Assembly (NCBI GenBank): GCA_030145715.1
Contig: JAIXHQ010000023.1
Span: 1 to 48,725 of the forward strand
Reading direction: 5' to 3'
DNA from: Sphingopyxis sp.
GTDB taxonomy: Bacteria > Pseudomonadota > Alphaproteobacteria > Sphingomonadales > Sphingomonadaceae
DNA: 48,725 nucleotides
The notes under the pieces were generated by a model. That model had not been told where the DNA came from. It saw only the letters and a list, made by a program, of their open reading frames with translations, and did not search any database. Below, one piece after another: positions 17,198-26,526 of the stretch (its first letter is position 1; each line of letters opens with the position of its first letter). A program made the translations under genes and the position numbers.

Positions 17198-17899
17198 TCA
17201 GCGGCAGTAACCGTTGCCGCTCATGTCGAAATGGAAATGATTATAATGGGCGGCGTTATAGTCCGGGCCCAGCGCGGTGCCAAAGCGGCGGCAGCCCGAT
17301 TTATGCAGCGCGCGCAGGAAATCCTGCGACGGCCTGTCGCCCTTCCACCCGCCGTCGAGCATGATCCGGCGGCCGTCGGCCAGCACGAACCCCGATATGT
17401 CGATCGCGTTGGAATAGGCATGTTGCGACAATCGGCCCGACCGGCCGCCATAGATGTTGCGACAGCTATAGGTGCCGAATGTTTCGATCTTGACCACCTC
17501 GGTCCCGAAATATTTTCGCGCCGCGGGCTTCACCGCATATTGCGCCCATGCCGCGAAATTCCTTGCCAGCGGGCATGTCATCGCGCCCAGCCCCGACACG
17601 GGCGTCCCGATGTCGAGCAGCTTGACCGAATCGATGGAGGAACAGCCGCCGCCATGATCCTGATTGGGCAGCGGGGTAAAACGGACGCCCGCCTGTTTCA
17701 GTTCAAAGGCGCATTGCTGTGCTTCGGCATTGGCAAAGGACGGCGTGCCGACAGCCTGCGGACGGTTCGGCTTCCCGGCCGCCGCGCGTTTTCCGCTACC
17801 GCCTTTCATCACCTCCGGCGCGCCGAAACAGGCGGAAAGCGTCAGCGCGGCAGCGGTCGCGATCAGCATCCGGGGCTTCAGGAACAGCGGGATCGGCAT
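17198..17899 (-). CDS. Extensin-like lipoprotein with LAS-peptidase signature
   Basis: A 233-residue protein with a lipoprotein signal (LTLSAC, Cys24). The conserved domain has four further Cys residues and the metal/catalytic pattern SQHAYSNAIDISGF with HYNHFHFD near the C-terminus. This is the extensin-like C-terminal domain family (PF06904 type), whose H-x6-D and H-x-H residues match zinc D-Ala-D-Ala peptidases of the LAS superfamily, suggesting a cell-wall amidase or carboxypeptidase. The frame stays open for kilobases upstream as the antisense of serA; start 17899 is chosen from the signal peptide. Confidence 0.85.
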   Translation of the reverse strand: MPIPLFLKPRMLIATAAALTLSACFGAPEVMKGGSGKRAAAGKPNRPQAVGTPSFANAEAQQCAFELKQAGVRFTPLPNQDHGGGCSSIDSVKLLDIGTPVSGLGAMTCPLARNFAAWAQYAVKPAARKYFGTEVVKIETFGTYSCRNIYGGRSGRLSQHAYSNAIDISGFVLADGRRIMLDGGWKGDRPSQDFLRALHKSGCRRFGTALGPDYNAAHYNHFHFDMSGNGYCR

Positions 17900-17985
17900 C
17901 GCCGTCAAATTACCGACGAAATGGTTAACAAGCTGTATACCCTTTTTCAACTCGTCGAAAATTTCGCGCGGCCGGTGCAATTTGT

Positions 17986-18013
17986 TTGACAGTTGCGCAC
18001 CCGTCCCTAAACG
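17986..18013 (+). promoter_or_regulatory. Probable sigma70-type promoter of serC
   Basis: TTGACA (17986-17991), a 16-nt spacer and TAAACG (18008-18013), about 55 bp before the serC start. The -35 is a perfect consensus match; the -10 is weak. Confidence 0.4.
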
Positions 18014-18067
18014 CGGCGCCGGGCCACGCGGTCCCAACGCCGCGCGAGCTCTCTGCAAGGAGAGACT

Positions 18068-19195
18068 ATGATGAATGACGTGACGACACCTGAATTGCGC
18101 CCCGCGCGCCCCTATTTTTCTTCCGGACCCTGCGCCAAGCCGCCGGTCTGGTCCCCCGAAAAACTGGCCACCGAATCGCTCGGTCGCTCGCATCGCGCCA
18201 AGATCGGCAAGACGCGCCTCGCCCATTGCATCGACCTGATGCGCGAGATGCTGGCGCTTCCCGACACCCACCGCATCGGCATCGTGCCCGGATCGGACAC
18301 CGGCGCCTTTGAAATGGCGATGTGGACGATGCTCGGCGCCCGCCCCGTCACGACGCTCGCTTGGGAAAGCTTCGGTGAAGGTTGGGTCACCGATGCCGCA
18401 AAGCAGCTCAAGCTCGATCCGACCGTCATCCGCGCCGATTACGGCCAGCTTCCCGACCTGACGCAGGTCGACTGGTCGAACGACGTCCTCTTCACCTGGA
18501 ACGGCACGACCAGCGGCGTGCGCGTCCCCGACGGCGACTGGATCGCCGCCGACCGCACCGGCCTGTCCTTTGCCGACGCGACCAGCGCGGTCTTCGCCTA
18601 TGACCTGCCGTGGGACAAGATCGACGTCGCGACCTTTAGCTGGCAGAAAGTGCTGGGCGGCGAAGGCGGCCATGGCGTGCTGATCCTCGGCCCGCGCGCG
18701 GTCGAACGGCTCGAAACCCACACCCCCGCCTGGCCGCTGCCCAAGGTTTTCCGCCTCGTCAGCAAGGGCGCGCTCGCCGAGGGCGTGTTCAAGGGCGAAA
18801 CGATCAACACCCCGTCGATGCTGGCGGTCGAAGACGCAATCTTCGCGCTCGAATGGGCGAAGTCGCTGGGCGGTCTCGAAGGGCTGAAGGCGCGCAGCGA
18901 TGCGAACGCCGCCGCGCTCGACGCGATCGTCGCCGACCGCGACTGGCTCAGCCACCTTGCCGCCGATCCGGCCAGCCGGTCGAAAACATCGGTCTGCCTG
19001 TCGGTCGCCGGGGCGGACGAGGGCTTTATCAAGAAGTTCGCGGCCCTGCTCGAAGCCGAAGGCGCGGCCTATGACATCGCGGGCTATCGCGATGCGCCGC
19101 CGGGCCTGCGCATCTGGTGCGGCGCCACCGTCGACACCGCCGATATTCAGGCGCTCGGCCCGTGGCTCGACTGGGCCTACGCCTCGCTCAAGTGA
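18068..19195 (+). CDS. serC: Phosphoserine aminotransferase
   Basis: A 375-residue class V aminotransferase converting 3-phosphohydroxypyruvate and glutamate to phosphoserine. The N-terminal FSSGPCAKPP, the PLP lysine in SWQKVLGGEGGHG (Lys194) and the substrate-binding SHRAK segment match the short alphaproteobacterial SerC form. AAGGAGA precedes the ATG by 5-6 nt. serA follows 108 bp downstream on the same strand, so the two steps of serine synthesis lie together; the intervening inverted repeat may alter read-through or message stability. Confidence 0.95.
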   Translation: MMNDVTTPELRPARPYFSSGPCAKPPVWSPEKLATESLGRSHRAKIGKTRLAHCIDLMREMLALPDTHRIGIVPGSDTGAFEMAMWTMLGARPVTTLAWESFGEGWVTDAAKQLKLDPTVIRADYGQLPDLTQVDWSNDVLFTWNGTTSGVRVPDGDWIAADRTGLSFADATSAVFAYDLPWDKIDVATFSWQKVLGGEGGHGVLILGPRAVERLETHTPAWPLPKVFRLVSKGALAEGVFKGETINTPSMLAVEDAIFALEWAKSLGGLEGLKARSDANAAALDAIVADRDWLSHLAADPASRSKTSVCLSVAGADEGFIKKFAALLEAEGAAYDIAGYRDAPPGLRIWCGATVDTADIQALGPWLDWAYASLK

Positions 19196-19198
19196 TTT

Positions 19199-19290
19199 CT
19201 GTGTGTCCCCGCAAAGGCGGGGACCCATCTCCTGCCATTTCATTCCGCAAGCATCGGGGGTTGGACTCCCGCCTTCGCGGAAACACACGG
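19199..19290. repeat. Long imperfect inverted repeat between serC and serA
   Basis: The arms 19202-19222 and 19267-19287 are 21 nt each and complementary at all but a few positions. The left arm alone also folds (CCCCGC with GCGGGG around AAAG). This CCCCGC-AAAGGCGGGG type of sequence is, as I recall, a common intergenic palindrome in sphingomonads. It sits inside a probable operon. Confidence 0.7.
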
Positions 19291-19303
19291 AAGGTTTATT
19301 CCA

Positions 19304-20890
19304 ATGACCGCACCCAAAGTCCTCATCAGCGACAAGATGGACCCCAAAGCCGCCGCGATCTTCAAGGAACGCGGCATCGACGTCGATGTCATCACCGGCA
19401 AGACCAAGGATGAACTGATCGCGATGATCGGCGCCTATGACGGCCTGGCCATCCGTTCGGCGACCAAGGTGACCGCCGACGTCCTCGCCGCCGCGACGAA
19501 CCTGAAGGTCGTCGGCCGCGCCGGCATCGGCGTCGATAATGTCGACATTCCCGAGGCGTCGAAAAAGGGCGTCATCGTGATGAACACGCCGTTCGGCAAC
19601 AGCATCACCACCGCCGAACATGCGATCGCGATGATGTTCGCCCTCGCCCGCCAGATTCCCGAAGCCAACGCCGGGACGCAGGCGGGCAAATGGCCGAAGA
19701 ACGATTTCATGGGCGTCGAACTGACGTCGAAGACGCTGGGCCTGATCGGTTGCGGCAACATCGGCAGCATCGTCGCCGAACGCGCGATCGGCCTGCGCAT
19801 GAAGGTCGTCGCCTTCGACCCCTTCCTGACCCCCGAACGCGCGATCGAACTGGGCGTCGAAAAGGCCGATCTGGACACATTGCTGGCCAAGGCCGATTTC
19901 ATCACGCTGCACACGCCGCTGACCGACCAGACGCGCAACATCCTGTCGGCCGAAAACATCGCCAAGGCGAAAAAGGGCGTTCGCATCATCAACTGCGCGC
20001 GCGGCGGTTTGATCGACGAAGCGGCGCTGAAGGACGCGCTCGACAGCGGCCATGTCGCGGGCGCGGCGCTCGACGTGTTCCAGACCGAACCGCCTGCCGC
20101 CGATCATCCGCTGTTCAGCGCCCCCAACTTCATCTGCACCCCGCATCTTGGCGCATCGACCGATGAAGCGCAGGTCAATGTCGCGATCCAGGTGGCCGAA
20201 CAATTGTCGGACTATCTGCTGACCGGCGGGATCACCAACGCGCTGAACGTCCCCAGCCTGTCGGCCGAGGAAGCGCCGAAACTGCGCCCCTATATGAGCC
20301 TGGCCGAAAAGCTGGGCAGCCTTGTCGGCCAGCTTGCGCACGACAACCTGACCACCATTTCGGTCGAGGTCGAGGGCGCGGCGGCCGAACTCAACCTCAA
20401 GCCGATCACCGCGGCAGTGCTGACCGGCCTGATGCGCCGTTATTCGGACGCGGTGAACATGGTCAACGCCCCGCACCTCGCGCGCGAGCGGGGGCTGGAC
20501 GTGCGCGAGGTTCGCCACGACCGCGACGGCGATTACCACACGCTCGTCCGCGTCACCGTGGCGACCAGCGACGGCGATCGTTCGGTCGCGGGCACGCTGT
20601 TCAGCAACGGCGATCCGCGCCTGGTCGAAATGTTCGGCATCAAGGTGGAGGCCGACCTCGACGGCCATATGCTCTATATCGTCAACGAGGACGCACCGGG
20701 CTTCATCGGCCGCATCGGCACCGCGCTGGGCGAAGCGGGCCTCAACATCGGCACTTTCCACCTCGGCCGCCGTGCCGCGGGCGGCGAAGCGGTGCTGCTG
20801 CTCAGCCTCGATTCGCCGATGCCCGAACCCCTGTTGTGGCAGCTTTGCCAGCTCCCCGGCGTCAAGACGGTCAAGGGCCTGAAGTTCTGA
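19304..20890 (+). CDS. serA: D-3-phosphoglycerate dehydrogenase (long form)
   Basis: A 528-residue enzyme oxidising 3-phosphoglycerate to 3-phosphohydroxypyruvate, the first step of serine synthesis. The NAD-binding motif GLIGCGNIGSIVAERA is at about 146-161, the catalytic Arg is in NCARGGLIDE and the catalytic His in CTPHLGAST. After the dehydrogenase part come an intervening (ASB) domain and a C-terminal ACT domain beginning at VNEDAPGFIGRIG, the long type in which serine can bind. GGAAGG lies about 9 nt before the ATG. Downstream of serC; a UUCG-capped terminator follows. Confidence 0.97.
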   Translation: MTAPKVLISDKMDPKAAAIFKERGIDVDVITGKTKDELIAMIGAYDGLAIRSATKVTADVLAAATNLKVVGRAGIGVDNVDIPEASKKGVIVMNTPFGNSITTAEHAIAMMFALARQIPEANAGTQAGKWPKNDFMGVELTSKTLGLIGCGNIGSIVAERAIGLRMKVVAFDPFLTPERAIELGVEKADLDTLLAKADFITLHTPLTDQTRNILSAENIAKAKKGVRIINCARGGLIDEAALKDALDSGHVAGAALDVFQTEPPAADHPLFSAPNFICTPHLGASTDEAQVNVAIQVAEQLSDYLLTGGITNALNVPSLSAEEAPKLRPYMSLAEKLGSLVGQLAHDNLTTISVEVEGAAAELNLKPITAAVLTGLMRRYSDAVNMVNAPHLARERGLDVREVRHDRDGDYHTLVRVTVATSDGDRSVAGTLFSNGDPRLVEMFGIKVEADLDGHMLYIVNEDAPGFIGRIGTALGEAGLNIGTFHLGRRAAGGEAVLLLSLDSPMPEPLLWQLCQLPGVKTVKGLKF

Positions 20891-20901
20891 GGCCATGAAA
20901 C

Positions 20902-20929
20902 GCCCCTCTCCTTCGGGGGAGGGGCTTTC
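20902..20929 (+). terminator. Terminator of serC-serA with a TTCG loop
   Basis: A 10-bp stem (20902-20911 with 20916-20925, one T-G wobble) closed by a CTTCGG tetraloop, followed by TTTCA. It begins 11 bp after the serA stop. Confidence 0.75.
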
Positions 20930-20960
20930 ACAATATGCAATCAGCGCCTAAAGGCCGCCC

Positions 20961-22073
20961 ATGACCAAGGCTCCCGCCCTGTTGCCCGAAGGCCTCCGCG
21001 ATCGCCTGCCCCGACAGGCGGAGGCCGCGTCGCGCGTCGCGCGCGCGATCGTCGATGCGATGCGATCGCATGGCTATGGCCGCGTCGCGCCCCCGCTCGC
21101 CGAATTTCGCGAAACGCTGGGGAATGAGGATGACGCCGACGCCCGCGACCTGTTGCGCTTCACCGATCCGGTGTCGCAGCGCACGCTGGCGCTGCGCCCC
21201 GACATCACGCGGCAGGTCGGCCGCATCGCCACCTCGCTGCTGTCCCACGCGCCGCGCCCGCTGCGCCTCTGCTACGCCGGACAGGTCGTCAAACTGCGCG
21301 CGAGCCAGCTTCGCCCCGCGCGCGAGATGCTGCAAGTCGGCGCCGAACTGATCGGCAGCGACAGCGTCGCCGCGGCGCGCGAGATCGTGACGGTCGCGAT
21401 CGATGCCCTCGAAGCCGCGGGGATCGGCCCGGTCACGATCGATTTCACCCTGCCCGACGCCGTCGATCTGCTGACCGGCGGACCGCTTCCGGTCGATGCC
21501 GACATCCAGCAATTGCGTGACGAGCTGGATGCCAAGGACGCGGGGGCGCTCGCCCGGATCGGCGCCGATGCCTATCTGCCCCTGCTCCGCGCGACCGGCC
21601 CGTTCGATCAGGCGATCGCCGATTTGCGCGCGTTCGACACCACCGGCGTCCTGACCGCGCGGATCGACGCGCTTGAGGCGATCGCCGCGCCGATCCGCGA
21701 CCGCGTGACGCTGACCCTCGACCCCACCGAACGCCATGGCTTCGCCTATCAAAGCTGGTTCGGGTTCCAGATTTTCGTGCCCGGACAGGGCGACGCGGTC
21801 GGGCGCGGCGGCGGTTATTCGATCCCGGTCGGCGAACAGGAGGAATCGGCGGTCGGTTTCTCGCTCTACCCCGACCCGCTGATCGACGCCGGCCTTGGCG
21901 CGGAAAATGAAACCGAACGCCGCATCTTCCTGCCGATCGGCCACGATCCCGCGCTCGCCGCCAGCCTGCGCGCCGACGATTGGCAGACCGTGGCGGCGCT
22001 GTCCGACGCCGACGACGCCCGCACGCTCGGTTGCGGCTTCATCCTCGGGCCCGACGGGCCAGTCGAAGCCTAA
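20961..22073 (+). CDS. hisZ: ATP phosphoribosyltransferase regulatory subunit
   Basis: A 370-residue class II histidyl-tRNA-synthetase-like protein without the anticodon domain. LPEGLRDRLP at the start, the motif 2-like TLALRPDITRQVGRIA and the histidine-binding-type GRGGGYS segment support HisZ. With the short HisG it forms the first enzyme of histidine synthesis and gives feedback control. hisG is not in this window. AAAGG lies 6 nt before the ATG. Its stop overlaps by 3 bp the stop of the convergent gene on the other strand. Confidence 0.9.
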   Translation: MTKAPALLPEGLRDRLPRQAEAASRVARAIVDAMRSHGYGRVAPPLAEFRETLGNEDDADARDLLRFTDPVSQRTLALRPDITRQVGRIATSLLSHAPRPLRLCYAGQVVKLRASQLRPAREMLQVGAELIGSDSVAAAREIVTVAIDALEAAGIGPVTIDFTLPDAVDLLTGGPLPVDADIQQLRDELDAKDAGALARIGADAYLPLLRATGPFDQAIADLRAFDTTGVLTARIDALEAIAAPIRDRVTLTLDPTERHGFAYQSWFGFQIFVPGQGDAVGRGGGYSIPVGEQEESAVGFSLYPDPLIDAGLGAENETERRIFLPIGHDPALAASLRADDWQTVAALSDADDARTLGCGFILGPDGPVEA

Positions 22074-22447
22074 AAGTCCGACACCCCGAAGCGCGCAATG
22101 CCCTGATTGACGCCGGGCGGATCGAGCACGGTCACGTCAAGTTCTACGGGCTCGCCAATCCAATGCGCCAGCGTCGTATGATCGGCGAGGTCGTTGTCGG
22201 TGAGCGGATGGACCAGCGCGCGAAGCCCCGTCGCCTCGATTTTCGCGATGACCGCCGGAACCGCGGCGCCAAGGAAATGCACCTCATATTGCGCGATCGT
22301 GTGCGGGCCGACACCCGTGTCGGTCATCTGCCCGGCGAACAGGATCGCGTCATCGCGCCCGAAATCTGCCCGCAGCGCGGCGGCGGCGGCGCGTTCGCCA
22401 TCGTCATAATAGATATGGGCATGATAGGGGGCACGGGGGTCGATCAT
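22070..22447 (-). CDS. DOPA 4,5-dioxygenase family protein
   Basis: A 125-residue protein with the family pattern: HAHIYYDDGER near the N-terminus, a VGPHTIAQYEVHF segment and a C-terminal VHPLTDNDLADHT with the following WIGEP. The His residues are the expected metal ligands of this extradiol-type family. Bacterial members are mostly uncharacterised, so an actual DOPA substrate is not implied. Start 22447 is chosen for GGAAGG about 9 nt upstream; Met codons 3 and 7 residues earlier sit on or before that site. Convergent with hisZ and overlapping its stop. Confidence 0.82.
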   Translation of the reverse strand: MIDPRAPYHAHIYYDDGERAAAAALRADFGRDDAILFAGQMTDTGVGPHTIAQYEVHFLGAAVPAVIAKIEATGLRALVHPLTDNDLADHTTLAHWIGEPVELDVTVLDPPGVNQGIARFGVSDF

Positions 22448-22590
22448 CGCGGGCATCCTTCCGCCCACTCGCTAGCTTGCCGAAAAGAGCGGCGCAACCG
22501 TGCCACCACCCTTGCCTCCACGGCCAAATCCGCTAAGGCCGCGCCGGGCCCGCGCTGGTCGCTTTTGGCCCGGTTCAGCAGGACAGCATC

Positions 22591-23880
22591 ATGGCAAATG
22601 TTACCGTCATCGGGTCGCAATGGGGCGACGAGGGCAAGGGCAAGATCGTCGACTGGCTCGCCAGCCGCGCCGACGCCGTGGTCCGGTTCCAGGGCGGTCA
22701 CAATGCCGGCCATACGCTGGTCGTCGGCGAACAGGTCTATAAGCTGTCGCTGCTGCCGTCGGGCATCGTCACCGGCACGCTGTCGATCATCGGCAATGGC
22801 GTCGTGCTCGATCCGTGGGCGCTGCGCGACGAAATGGCCAAGCTGCGCGGCCAGGGCGTAGAGATCAACGCCGAAAATTTCGCGATCGCCGACAATTGCC
22901 CGCTGATCCTGCCCTTTCACCGCGACCTTGACGCGCTGCGCGAAACGGCGGCGGGCGCGGGCAAGATCGGCACCACCGGCCGCGGCATCGGCCCCGCTTA
23001 TGAGGACAAGGTCGGCCGCCGCGCGATCCGCGTCTGCGACCTTGCGCACCTCGACAAGCTTGATCCGCAGATCGACCGGCTGACCGCGCATCATGACGCG
23101 CTGCGCGCCGGTTTCGGCCAGCCGCCGATCGACCGCGACAAGTTGAAGGCCGACCTTGCCGAAATCGCCGACTATGTGCTGGAATATGCCCAGCCGGTCT
23201 GGAAACGGCTGAAAAAAGTGCGCAAGGCGGGCGCGCGCATCCTGTTCGAGGGCGCACAGGGCGTACTGCTCGACGTCGATCACGGCACCTACCCCTTTGT
23301 GACCAGTTCGAACACGGTCAGCGGCACCGCCGCGTCGGGTTCGGGACTTGGCCCGTCGGCGGTGGGTTTCGTCCTTGGCATCGCAAAGGCCTATACGACG
23401 CGCGTCGGCAGCGGCCCCTTTCCCACCGAGCTGGAAGATGACATCGGCCAGCGGCTGGGCGAACGCGGGCATGAATTTGGCACGGTCACGGGCCGCAAGC
23501 GCCGTTGCGGCTGGTTCGACGCGGTGCTGGTGCGGCAAAGCTGCGCCGTGTCGGGCGTCACCGGCATCGCGCTGACCAAGCTGGACGTGCTCGACGGTTT
23601 CGACACCATCCGCATCTGCACCGGCTATCGCCTGCGCGGCAAGATCCTCGACTATTTCCCCAGCCACGCCGCCGACCAGGCAGAGGTGGAGCCGATCTAT
23701 GAGGAAATGGACGGCTGGCACGAATCGACCGCGGGCGCGCGCAGCTATGCCGATCTGCCCGCCCAGGCGATCAAATATATCCAGCGCGTGCAGGAATTGA
23801 TCGAAACCCCGATCGCGCTGGTATCGACCAGCCCCGAACGCGAAGACACGATCCTGATCCGCGATCCGTTCAGCGACTGA
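22591..23880 (+). CDS. purA: Adenylosuccinate synthetase
   Basis: A 429-residue GTP-dependent ligase making adenylosuccinate from IMP and aspartate. The signature [14 protein letters not shown] (catalytic Asp13), GGHNAGHT (catalytic His41), [12 protein letters not shown], and the GTP-site [11 protein letters not shown] are all present. Length equals the family norm. Cytoplasmic. Follows hisZ by 500 bp with the convergent small gene between; no strong Shine-Dalgarno is visible. Confidence 0.97.
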   Translation: MANVTVIGSQWGDEGKGKIVDWLASRADAVVRFQGGHNAGHTLVVGEQVYKLSLLPSGIVTGTLSIIGNGVVLDPWALRDEMAKLRGQGVEINAENFAIADNCPLILPFHRDLDALRETAAGAGKIGTTGRGIGPAYEDKVGRRAIRVCDLAHLDKLDPQIDRLTAHHDALRAGFGQPPIDRDKLKADLAEIADYVLEYAQPVWKRLKKVRKAGARILFEGAQGVLLDVDHGTYPFVTSSNTVSGTAASGSGLGPSAVGFVLGIAKAYTTRVGSGPFPTELEDDIGQRLGERGHEFGTVTGRKRRCGWFDAVLVRQSCAVSGVTGIALTKLDVLDGFDTIRICTGYRLRGKILDYFPSHAADQAEVEPIYEEMDGWHESTAGARSYADLPAQAIKYIQRVQELIETPIALVSTSPEREDTILIRDPFSD

Positions 23881-23951
23881 CAAGCGCCCCGCGATCCTGT
23901 AGCGGTGGGGTCCGCCGTGCGAAACGACCCCACCCAATCAGAGGAATCGCC

Positions 23952-24542
23952 ATGTCCCGCCACATCCTTGTCTTTTATGGCAGTTACCGCCGCGACCGGC
24001 AGGGCATCCGGCTTGCCCAATGGATCGTCGGCGCGATCGGCGCACGCGGCGACAGCGCCGAACTGATCGATGCGAAGGCGGTCGACCTGCCGATGCTCGA
24101 CCGCATGTACAAGGAATATCCAAAGGGCGGCGCCCCCGCCGCGATGGAAGAACTCGCGGACAAAATCCGCAATGCCGACGGCTTTCTGTTCGTCACCGGC
24201 GAATATAATTGGGGTCCGCAACCCGGCCTCAAAAATCTGACCGACCATTATCTGGAGGAATGGTTCTGGCGGCCGGCGGCGATCGCCTGTTATTCCGCCG
24301 GGCCATGGTCGGGGGTGCGCGCGATGATGGGGTGGCGCGACACGCTGGGCGAAATGGGGATGGCGGTCACATCGTCGATCCTGCCCGTCGGGCGGATCGG
24401 CGGCGCATTCGATGCCGACGGCGAACCGACCGGCGAGGACGGCGCACGGCTGGTCAAAAGCTTTCCGCGCTTTGCCGACGACCTCAACTGGTGGATCGAC
24501 GCGGCCAAGGCCCAGCGCGCGAAACAGGATCCGCCATATTGA
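23952..24542 (+). CDS. NADPH-dependent FMN reductase-like flavoprotein
   Basis: A 196-residue flavodoxin-like protein. The phosphate-binding loop GSYRRDRQG at about 10-18 and GEYNWGPQPGLKN near residue 80 (flavin isoalloxazine loop) match the NADPH:FMN reductase/quinone reductase family. Likely reduces quinones, azo compounds or free FMN in the cytoplasm; the substrate is unknown. GAGGAA lies 6 nt before the ATG. Its stop is 6 bp from the stop of the convergent MFS gene. Confidence 0.85.
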   Translation: MSRHILVFYGSYRRDRQGIRLAQWIVGAIGARGDSAELIDAKAVDLPMLDRMYKEYPKGGAPAAMEELADKIRNADGFLFVTGEYNWGPQPGLKNLTDHYLEEWFWRPAAIACYSAGPWSGVRAMMGWRDTLGEMGMAVTSSILPVGRIGGAFDADGEPTGEDGARLVKSFPRFADDLNWWIDAAKAQRAKQDPPY

Positions 24543-24548
24543 CTTGAC

Positions 24549-25862
24549 CTAACCCGACTTCATTTCGGCCGTCAGCCGCAGGCTCGCCCGCCAAAAGAAA
24601 TAGGCCGGGATCAACCCCAGCCATGCCGCGCCATACAGCACCCAGCGGACGCTTTCCTGTCCCGCCACCGGCTGCAATGCGTCCGACAGGACGCCGAACA
24701 GGAACGGCCCCAGCCCCAGCCCGATCAGATTCTGCCCGAACAGCATGATCGACGCCGCGAGCGCGCGGGCGCGCGGTTCGACCAATCCCTGAACGCAGCC
24801 ATAGGCGGGGCCATAATAGGCCAGGTTGAGGACCGTCGGAACGATGAGCAGCGCCACGGCAATGCGCCAATCCTCCATATAATAGCCAAGAAACAGCATC
24901 GGCGCGGCCACCGCCATGCCATAGGCGGGAAAGGTCAGCAGGTGCCGTTTGTCGCGCGCCCCATATTTGTCGGCCATCTTGCCGCCAAGCCATGTGCCCA
25001 GCACGCCCGCCAGCCCCAGCACGACGGCCATCGACAGCCCCGCCTCGGTCGTCGACAGGCCATGGCTGCGGATGAAAAAGCTGATCGTCCACAGCGCCTT
25101 GCCATATCCCAGAAACGCCACGACCGACGATGCGATCAGGATATAGACAAAGGCGCGCGAGGAGAAAATCTCGCGCAGCGCCGCTCGCGTCGACAGCGGC
25201 ACGGCGGCGGCGGCGGTCGCGGCAGCTTCCGGGTTTCGGCTGTGCCGCGGTTCGTGCAGGAAGACCAGCACGACCAGCGCCAGCAGCAATCCGGGCGCGC
25301 CGACCAGCATCAGCGCGACCCGCCAGCCGTAAAGATCGTTGACGATGCCGCCGATCATCAGCCCCAACAGCGACCCGATCGGCACCCCCATCCCGTAAAA
25401 GGCGATCGCCGACGATCGTTTTTCGGGTGCGACGCTGTCGGAAATCAGCGAATGGGCGGCGGGGGTACAGCCCGCCTCCCCCACCCCGACGCCGATGCGC
25501 GCCAACAGCAGTTGCACGAAATTCTGCGCGAGCCCGCACACCGCCGTCATCGCCGACCAGACCGCCAGCGCGGCCGCGATCAGCCGGACCCGGTTCGTCC
25601 CCTGCCGGTCGGCATAGCGCGCGATCGGTATGCCGAGCAGCGCATAGAAGAAGGCGAACGCCGGCCCCGCGAGCAATCCCAGTTGCGTATCCGACAGCCC
25701 AAGATGGGTCTTGATCGGTTCGGCAAGGATATTGACGATCTGTCGGTCGAGGAAATTGAAGATATAGACGATCAGCAACAGCCACAGCATCGTCCGCGTC
25801 TGTGCGGCCGCGTCGCCGGTCGTTGCCGCAATGCCTTGCGGCGAGGCGGTTTTGTCGATCAT
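24549..25862 (-). CDS. MFS transporter (spinster-like/ACS-type)
   Basis: A 437-residue permease with about 12 membrane helices. The family motifs FNFLDRQIVNIL in helix 1, GIPIARYADRQGTNRV in the 2-3 loop (motif A) and GVGVGEAGCTPAAHSLISD in helix 4 match the spinster-like group, common in sphingomonads. The second half repeats motif A as GTWLGGKMADKYGARD. Substrate unknown. Start is ATG at 25862 with GGGAG 9 nt upstream; the codon before it is an in-frame TTG. Confidence 0.88.
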   Translation of the reverse strand: MIDKTASPQGIAATTGDAAAQTRTMLWLLLIVYIFNFLDRQIVNILAEPIKTHLGLSDTQLGLLAGPAFAFFYALLGIPIARYADRQGTNRVRLIAAALAVWSAMTAVCGLAQNFVQLLLARIGVGVGEAGCTPAAHSLISDSVAPEKRSSAIAFYGMGVPIGSLLGLMIGGIVNDLYGWRVALMLVGAPGLLLALVVLVFLHEPRHSRNPEAAATAAAAVPLSTRAALREIFSSRAFVYILIASSVVAFLGYGKALWTISFFIRSHGLSTTEAGLSMAVVLGLAGVLGTWLGGKMADKYGARDKRHLLTFPAYGMAVAAPMLFLGYYMEDWRIAVALLIVPTVLNLAYYGPAYGCVQGLVEPRARALAASIMLFGQNLIGLGLGPFLFGVLSDALQPVAGQESVRWVLYGAAWLGLIPAYFFWRASLRLTAEMKSG

Positions 25863-26012
25863 CAACGTCTCCCGCCGCCAAGGAAGCAGACCGGGGGGAT
25901 CGCTGTCAACGCCATTGGGACGCGCCGAAACCGCCTGATGCCAATTGCCGTTACGGGATCACGGCGCGGCAGGGCCGAAATTTTGTCGGCCCGGCGCCGG
26001 CTGAACCCCGGT

Positions 26013-26046
26013 GGCCGGACATCGGCGGCCGAACATCAGCGGCCGG
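26013..26046. repeat. Tandem 14-bp repeat
   Basis: GGCCGGACATCGGC (26013-26026), GGCCGAACATCAGC (26027-26040), then GGCCGG: two units and a partial third, differing at two positions. It abuts the stop of the DUF2721 gene on the minus strand. Confidence 0.55.
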
Positions 26047-26526
26047 TCAGCGCCGGCCGCGCCGACGCTTCCAGCCCATTTCGTCCAGTTCCAGCAATTC
26101 CATCGGCACATGGATCGCGCGCACCGCCAGCCGCACCTCGATCAGAAAGAGGATCAGCGACACGAGCAGCAACAGCATCGCCACCGCAAAGGCCCATGAC
26201 GCCGCGACGCCCAGGTTCATGCCGGTAAACGCCTGGGTGAACAGCAGCGCGACGAGCACGCAGACGACGATGCCGCACCCGACGGCGGACAGGATCGAAT
26301 TGTTGATGATTCCCATCCGCCGGTCGGCGATGCGCAGTTCGGCGACGATGCGTTCATGCTCGACGCCCTGACTTTCGGACCAGCGTTCCATCAGGATGCG
26401 CGACCGGTCGACAACCCGCGCGAGCCGCCCGGCGATGACGTTCAGCAAGCTGCCGGTCGCGACCAGAAGAAAGACCGGCGTGACCGACAATTGGATCGTC
26501 TGCGCGATCGCGCCCGCGTCCATCAT
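26047..26526 (-). CDS. DUF2721 family membrane protein
   Basis: A 159-residue protein with one N-terminal helix (about 13-34) and two adjacent helices (about 78-128) separated by an amphipathic segment carrying RLARVVDRSR and ELRIADRRMGIINNSI, the usual DUF2721 pattern. No function is known for the family. The start overlaps the stop of the upstream aminotransferase gene by 4 bp, so the two are co-translated. Confidence 0.82.
   Translation of the reverse strand: MMDAGAIAQTIQLSVTPVFLLVATGSLLNVIAGRLARVVDRSRILMERWSESQGVEHERIVAELRIADRRMGIINNSILSAVGCGIVVCVLVALLFTQAFTGMNLGVAASWAFAVAMLLLLVSLILFLIEVRLAVRAIHVPMELLELDEMGWKRRRGRR

Noticed and set aside
17900..20896. A very long open frame on the minus strand across serA and serC (over 1200 codons in total)
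   Set aside because: It is the antisense of serC-serA in G+C-rich DNA. Only its final 233 codons, after a signal peptide, form a recognisable protein.
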